A stretch of 40,000 nucleotides of DNA, taken from positions 34,345,301 through 34,385,300 of the forward strand of contig CM022670.1 in NCBI GenBank assembly GCA_012295275.1. The letters are read 5' to 3'. Under the pieces are notes generated by a model. The model was given only the letters and a program-made list of their open reading frames with translations, did not search any database and was not told the origin of the DNA. This document shows, piece after piece, positions 34,569-40,000 of the stretch. Positions within the stretch are counted from its first letter, which is position 1. The number at the start of each line of letters is the position of its first letter. Source of the DNA: Chrysomallon squamiferum. Lineage: Eukaryota; Mollusca; Gastropoda; Neomphalida; Peltospiridae. Both the position numbers and the translations under genes were made by a program.

Positions 34569-34819
34569 TGCAAAGAAAAGAAAAAAAAAAACTATTCAAA
34601 ATGATAAAAAAAAAAAAAATCTTTTTATAAATTGTTTCACAGTCTTAATAAAGAACATTTATTTCAAGATATTTTAACTTTATAAATAATTCAACCGACC
34701 TGCTTCTTTTTTCTTACAATTATATCTACAGGGAAATAACACATTTATTAATTAGAGTTATTAACCAAGCATCATATATTAAATATATTATGCATGTGTG
34801 GAAGTTTAAATTCAAATTA

Positions 34820-34930
34820 ATGAGGAACCAGTGATAGGAATCAAACTGAGGACACATCAAATACAGTGAAATTGTCTGCATGAACCTCTATTCCCAGCTG
34901 GCCACAGCAGGCTGAACCAGCTGCTACAAC
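34820..34930 (-). mobile_element. Possible tRNA-derived SINE fragment
   Basis: Read on the - strand, GTTTGATTCC (34837-34846) resembles a Pol III B box. TGGCCAGCTGG (34894-34904) resembles an A box about 57 bases upstream of it. Order and approximate spacing are right for a tRNA-derived head, but I could not fold a cloverleaf and saw no clear tail. Weak evidence only. Confidence 0.22.
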
Positions 34931-35934
34931 TGTATTCCTTCTGACAGACGACTAAATTACAGAGATGCTAAACCACTCAGTAATTCTTCATCAATGTCAG
35001 GTTCCTGGCTTCGTTTATGTTGATTTGGCCAATTGTGTGCTGTTATCACTGGTCCATGGGTGGCAATTTGAATAAATCAGAATTTCAGCTAATTTACAAT
35101 ACCAAGTATTCAGATTAACAGACCATGTGTTGGTGGTGGTGGTGGTGGTGGGTATGTTTAAAAAAAAAATTCTTTAAATTATGGTATATCTGATGACCCG
35201 GTGTAGAATGTTTGGTGATATTGTTAAAATAAAGAAACAGAAGTTATTTAGAAGTGTGAATGTGTTTCTGTGTGTATTTTTTATTAAATTGTTAAAATGA
35301 ATTTAAATGTTTTATAAAATAAAATGTGAAGCACTTTGCCAGGATTTGGTCATCAGTTTCATTTGTTAACTTTTTCCTTCAAGTTTGGTACCACCATTAC
35401 ACTTTTCTTCATGTATATTGCAGGAATTGTTTCCTGTTACTCATTTCAGTTTTAGAACACATGGATATATTTTAGTTTCAATATGCCAGAACTCTAGTAA
35501 CATTAAGATCTAACTTGCATGAAAAAGAATCATAACTCTAATGATTTGATACAACATCAGTTAATATTAAAACTCTTTAATCCACAATCTTTATCATCAT
35601 CAATATTGAAAATACATAGTAATCCAAGTGTATTATATAAAAAGTAACAGATGTAATTGTGAAGATGTTCAGCTGAACAATTCTCATAATAAAACAAATG
35701 TCAGTAATTAACAGGGAGTTAAAATTTTTCTCTAATTTCAGTTTGTAACTTGTGCTTTACAAATTAATTTATTTTTAAAATGTTTAAAATACAAAAAAAA
35801 AAAATTCTAGTTTCTTTTAAAAATAGGTAAAATAATCTTGTAACAAACGAAACACATTAGTAGTGGTTACCATCATTAACCCCCCATCATGTGATTTGTA
35901 AGGAGAACGTGTTTCCAGGTGACCTGTCCGTGTG
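34931..35934. other. Intronic AT-rich sequence, no gene seen
   Basis: Unique AT-rich DNA with a GGT run near 35130-35151 and an A homopolymer near 35793-35804. No coding evidence. Confidence 0.4.
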
Positions 35935-36105
35935 TTTGATCATTGTTCTTCGTGTAAAACAAATGGTTCCCATGTCTGCTGCGGGACGCATCCTTGTTAC
36001 GGAGTATTTATGGAGCAATCAATCACACTCTGACATCAGCAACACTTCCACAGGTGGCAGTTTGCTCCACCTGGTCAGCTCAACTGAACTGGAATGATGT
36101 TCTGC
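35935..36105 (+). repeat. Dispersed ~170-bp repeat, copy 1
   Basis: Clearly homologous to 38473-38645 in the same orientation. Shared blocks include ATCATTGTTC, CCCATG then TCTGC, GCATCCTTGTT versus GCATGCTTGTT, TCAATCACAxTCTGxCATCAG, and the exact 15-mer ACACTTCCACAGGTG (36042-36056 and 38579-38593). It is richer in G/C than surrounding intron. Two frames of about 70 codons cross it without motifs. Identity unknown: a diverged dispersed element or a segmental intron duplication. Confidence 0.8.
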
Positions 36106-36560
36106 ACAATTTGAAGTGGCAGAATGAGACTTTTTTGTCTCATTTTCTTTTGATTAATGGCTTTATTCCAACGATGTCCAAACCAGATGTTTTGCTGTCC
36201 GTGTGAGATCTTTGACTCCCCTTTGCCCCACATGTAAATACTAGTAAAAATATGTGTCAAATCAGAATCCTAAATTATTTATTTCAAAGTTTATATTAGT
36301 GTCTTGCTGTCTGCATATTTCTTCTACTTCACATTTTCCACATGTAAAATAACAATAGCAATAAAAAAATATGTTCAAATAAAAATCTTTGATTCAGAGT
36401 TGAAAATAACAGAACAAATATGTTTTACTGTTCAGGTATTTTTGTTTTATATTTCAAGATCTGTCTAAACAGTCACATTAGTAAACTTTATTTTTATCAG
36501 TATTGCACTTTTCTTTATTTACAATTTGAAGAAATCATAATTTTAATTCATATATATAGG

Positions 36561-36593
<33 letters not shown>

Positions 36594-37864
36594 TTTCTCA
36601 AATCTCTTTACATTTTTATAAAGTCTTTATAACCTTTCAGTAATGTTTTTTCTTCTTATTCTTTTTTTTTCTCACCCTTTAAAGTTTCAAGAAATCAGTA
36701 TTAATACAATATATTCTACTCAAATCCAAATTCTGTTGTTTGAAAATGAAAGAATAAGTAAGGTGCATAAAACAATAATAATAATAAAAGTAAATAAAAA
36801 GATAACAATAAAAAATGATTGAAACTGATAAGCTTTTTGTAGACAGTTTGTTTATCAAGGATTAATATAATATTTGATATGAAAACACACAAAGCAGAAA
36901 ACTAAAACACATTTTAAATTAACATATAATATTATGACAAAGTTCAAATGATATTTGACTGAAACTGTTTAATTATTGAAACTGTTTGAACTTTGTGTTT
37001 TGGTCACATCATGTTTGAAAACCAGCATTGTGAATATAACCATTTTAAACTTTTACATTTAATTTACAATATGAACAATTTCAAAACTGTTACTTTTATT
37101 CAATATTAAAATCATGCAAACTTCAACAAAGATTTTTTTAAATCTGTTAATTAAATATCATGGCTTATCAGATTATTTTTTAAAAAACATCGAGTTTTCA
37201 ATCACTTATCATTCAAGCATTTTCAACCAATATAATATTACTAACTAAATGTAAGTTTTGTCCATTTAGAATTCTTTATGAAGTCTAACACAGATATGTT
37301 GATCTGTAATTGTATTAAAAATACCATACATATTTTCTTTAGTGGTTATGTGGTTTCTAATATATCACAGATCAAAGTGCCATAGGCCAATACGTAAGAA
37401 AAAATTGCATCATCTGTCAAAAGGTTATGGATATTATAGTTTAACCGGTTAAACTTTAACCCAAGTCGATGTGAAGGTTTTTTTTATAATGTTTGTGTTT
37501 ACTGGATATTTACAGTGGGGGAAAAAAAAAGTATATCTTTAACAGAGTATACAAATTTTCATGATAATCATAAAAGTAAAATTTATTCTTTATTAAAAAA
37601 AAAAAAAAAGAATTCAAATTGAATCCTCTAATTAAAATATTTTCTTCTTTCAAGATTTGGAGGAAGACATCATTTTTCTTTAAAATTTATATTTTATATG
37701 AAGTATGAGTAAAGGGTATATTTATAATTTCTCAATAAAATTTTGATATTTTTTTTGTTCTTCAGGGTCTGATTAATGGTTACATTTACAATACTAAATC
37801 ACTTGCTTTACCGTGCAATACTGAAGCACATTTTTAAAACGTCTGTTCTTGGCTTTGATTTCAG
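36106..37864. other. Intronic AT-rich sequence up to the Ig exon acceptor
   Basis: Contains a TA run at 36562-36590, several A/T homopolymers and an 18-bp perfect palindrome at 37438-37455. It ends with the T-rich acceptor TTCTTGGCTTTGATTTCAG. A possible branch-point word (CTGAAG) lies about 40 bases upstream. No exon is recognised between 36106 and 37864. Confidence 0.5.
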
Positions 37865-38143
37865 ATCTGAAAATAACCCGACCCCCACGCAATGAGACCG
37901 TCCTGGAAGGGCGTCGCTTCAGCTTCCCCTGCAAGGCCAAGGGTCACCCCCCACCCCGCATCCGCTGGTTTCACAACGGAAATGAGCTGTACAAAGACGG
38001 ACGCAACTACCACATCTCCAACAAGTCTGGAACTCTGCGCTTTTCCAAGGTTGACGTCATCGACCGAGGAGAGTACCAGTGTAAGGCTGAAAACGACGTG
38101 GATGCCGATGTGCTGTCAGAAAAAGTCTATCTCACTGTCAACG
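37865..38143 (+). CDS. Internal exon encoding one complete I-set-type immunoglobulin domain
   Basis: The 279-nt exon lies between TTTCAG (ending 37864) and CAACG|GTAAGT (donor at 38144) and begins and ends in phase 1. Counting the Asp completed by exon 1 as residue 1, it adds 93 residues. The Ig signature is complete: B-strand Cys23 (FPCKAKG), C-strand Trp35 (RWFHNG), the Leu58 strand (GTLRF), and the DxGxYxC motif with Asp67, Tyr71 and Cys73. Cys23 and Cys73 should form the disulfide. Two N-glycosylation sequons are present, Asn10 (NET) and Asn53 (NKS). By hand count 61 of 93 codons end in G or C, against a strongly AT-rich intron. Such domains act in cell adhesion or ligand binding outside the cell. 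The WFxNGNEL core resembles the neuregulin Ig domain, but FGFR-like and L1/neuroglian-like domains also fit, so I assign no gene name. The 3' end of the gene lies beyond the window. Confidence 0.93.
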
Positions 38144-38472
38144 GTAAGTGTCGAACTTTGACTTTATACAAGAACTGAGAAACTCAAAAAAAAGAACAAA
38201 AAAAACAGCCCAAAACAATCATCAACAACAAAAAAAAACAGTCCAAAAATAATAACAACGAATTTAATAATAAAAAAAAATAAAAAAGTTAAGAAATAAA
38301 AATTATTATAACTATGAAAAACCCAAAACAAAATCAAAATGAAACAAAACAAAACATCATGGTAAATAAACGAAATTTATTACATGTGTATGCAATTAAA
38401 ACAAAGACAAAAAAAAAAAAAAAATTATTATGATTCCAGCTTAACATTTTTATTAATGGCTGTAAATTTGTG

Positions 38473-38645
38473 AGTTTAAATCATTGTTCCTGATGAACTG
38501 AAAACCCATGGTCTGCATCTGGATGCATGCTTGTTGTGAGCTGTTTATGAACCAGTCAATCACATTCTGGCATCAGGGACACTTCCACAGGTGCCAGTTG
38601 ATTTAAACTGGTCATGTGAACTCAAAGTCTTCTAATGAGTTCTGC
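38473..38645 (+). repeat. Dispersed ~170-bp repeat, copy 2
   Basis: Direct-orientation homologue of 35935-36105, offset by about 2.54 kb. It begins about 330 bases after the Ig exon. Small indels separate the copies, and the similarity fades after about 38645. Confidence 0.8.
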
Positions 38646-39014
38646 TTATAATTGTGAAATATGAATAAATACCAAAGGAAGTTTATCACTTCTCATGGCT
38701 TATTCTTACTGATAAACATGCATAATTTACATGCATGTTACCATAAAAGCATATACATATATGATAATTTTCAACCAATGAATACTGGTCCTATGGAAAA
38801 TGGACTAGTGAATCTATGGCTTAATCATAGAGAAATCAAATATGTGACTTCTGCAGTCTTTGGAATAAGAAATATATGTTTTTAATAGACAAAGTCTGGT
38901 TCCTAGCAGAATACACTGTCAAGCAAATAAAACAGATAAATAGATTACAGATAACCTAGTAAAACATTTTCATTAAATTGTTTTCTCAAAACTAATGTTA
39001 ATAATATTTTTCCT

Positions 39015-39045
<31 letters not shown>

Positions 39046-39069
39046 TTTTTGTTGTTATTGTTGTTTTTG

Positions 39070-39143
<74 letters not shown>

Positions 39144-39190
39144 TATTATTATTATTATTATCATTATTACAATTGTTATTATTATTTGGT
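39015..39190. repeat. (TTTA)n then (ATT)n array
   Basis: About nine TTTA units are followed, after a GTT-rich spacer, by more than thirty ATT triplets with a few TCA/TAC/ACA interruptions. Confidence 0.95.
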
Positions 39191-39650
39191 TTGTTTCTAA
39201 ATTTAATGATAATACATAATGTAATAAATTAATTGAAATGGTTGCCAGTTAAGGCGAATAATTGTACCAAGGTTCATTCATTCATATGGTTACACATTAA
39301 GACAATGTAATACTGTCACTACCGTAGATCACCATGGTTTCATTTTGCGACTCTGTACACATCTGTATTTCAGTTATTAGATTCCCCTCATTTTAAACAG
39401 TAGGGAGGTGACACAATATAACACATTTATTACATCACGTCTCCTTGGTTTCTGCATTTCTTTTATTAGCTTCCACCAGTTGAAAGTGCAAGAAGTTAAA
39501 ACAGTGTAGCACATTTGTTTGGTCACCTTGGTATTTTATAGCTGTTTAAAACATTTATATTTGAGATATAAACAAATTAAGACAGTGTAATACTTTTGTT
39601 ATAAGGATAGGTTGCCATGGTTTTACTGAATAGCTGTATAAAAAATAAAT
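39191..39650. other. Intronic sequence, no gene seen
   Basis: Unique sequence of moderate AT content. It has loosely recurring words such as TTAAGACAxTGTAATACT (near 39298 and 39578), which may be an old degenerate repeat. No coding evidence. Confidence 0.4.
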
Positions 39651-39655
39651 ACAAT

Positions 39656-39705
39656 TTAATAAAATAAAATACAATAAAATAAAATAAAATAAAATACAAA
39701 TAATA
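39656..39705. repeat. (AAAAT)n pentanucleotide array
   Basis: AAAAT/AAATAC units repeated about eight to nine times with minor changes. Confidence 0.85.
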
Positions 39706-40000
39706 AAGTATATATTGCTGTCGGTAGGTTCTACTGATTTTAAACAGATATTAAGACAGAACAGAAGGTCACTGTTATTTCATTTATGGCTATATGATGA
39801 ACATCTCTGTTTCAGTTAATTGATCTAACAGATGATAACTAAGTTAGTTCTGTATTACACCTATAAAAAATTATACTATCTATTTTAGTCACAAACAACA
39901 AATAGAAACAAGATGGTGTATTACATATTTTGTCATAACAACAACAACAACAACACACCAAAAACAGTTTTATTTTGTAGGTATTTAGATACCTGTATTT

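Larger units (their letters stand above)
9941..37864 (+). other. Intron 1 of the Ig-domain gene (about 27.9 kb)
   Basis: Inferred intron between the donor GTGAGT at 9941 and the acceptor TTTGATTTCAG ending at 37864. It is AT-rich and packed with microsatellites and several minisatellites, listed separately. I looked for splice-bounded coding-like segments inside it and found none that was convincing. Small GC-richer unique islands at about 17100-17350, 24930-25220, 27690-27910, 29190-29450 and 33480-33760 are the best places to look for enhancers or missed exons. A long first intron after a signal-peptide exon is common in animal genes for receptors and adhesion molecules. Confidence 0.6.
38144..40000 (+). 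other. Start of the next intron of the Ig-domain gene
   Basis: Begins at the GTAAGT donor and runs past the right edge. It opens with a strikingly A-rich segment (about 38185-38425), then copy 2 of the 170-bp repeat and the TTTA/ATT array, then AT-rich unique DNA. No further exon is recognised before 40000. Confidence 0.6.

Noticed and set aside
37892-38161. Second + strand frame overlapping the Ig exon
   Set aside because: It is a shadow frame of the Ig-coding sequence. The Ig frame has conserved Cys, Trp and DxGxYxC residues and matching splice phases.

Overview
The window looks like a metazoan nuclear genome fragment, most probably from a lophotrochozoan and perhaps a mollusc. This rests on AT-rich DNA very dense in microsatellites (TTA, TTTA, TTTTA, CA, GA, CATA), a single intron of about 28 kb, and one clear coding exon that is much richer in G/C at third codon positions than the DNA around it. 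No bacterial-style operons, rRNA, convincing tRNA genes, CRISPR array, or intact transposase or reverse transcriptase genes are visible. The taxon call is inference.

Only one gene can be supported, on the + strand. Exon 1 (coding part 9868-9940) has a strong Kozak start and encodes a 24-residue signal-peptide-like leader ending at a good splice donor. After about 27.9 kb of intron, a 279-nt exon (37865-38143) encodes one complete I-set-type immunoglobulin domain between a good acceptor and a good donor. Exon 1 ends in phase 1 and the Ig exon starts and ends in phase 1, so the two join in frame. The product is inferred to be a secreted or cell-surface Ig-domain protein, cut off by the right edge. 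Its family (neuregulin/vein-like, FGFR-like, L1/neuroglian-like or other) cannot be settled from one domain.

Layout: 1-1100 is cryptically simple CA/TA-rich DNA. 1100-9250 is upstream DNA with microsatellites, three GC/CpG-richer islands (about 3335-3780, 6540-6850, 7820-8160), a possible tRNA-derived SINE and one weak terminal-exon candidate. 9250-9867 is the likely promoter and 5' UTR zone. 9941-37864 is intron 1, which holds nearly all the repeat content. That includes six minisatellite or tandem-duplication structures (178 bp, 41 bp, 31 bp, 83 bp, 54 bp and 18 bp), two guanine-quadruplex candidates and many long microsatellites. The Ig exon is bracketed by two diverged direct copies of a 170-bp dispersed sequence. 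38144-40000 is the start of the next intron.

I found no new multi-gene system. The observations most worth checking are the gene model, the family of its Ig domain, the duplicated element flanking the Ig exon, and the minisatellite arrays, one of which shows graded divergence towards its edges.
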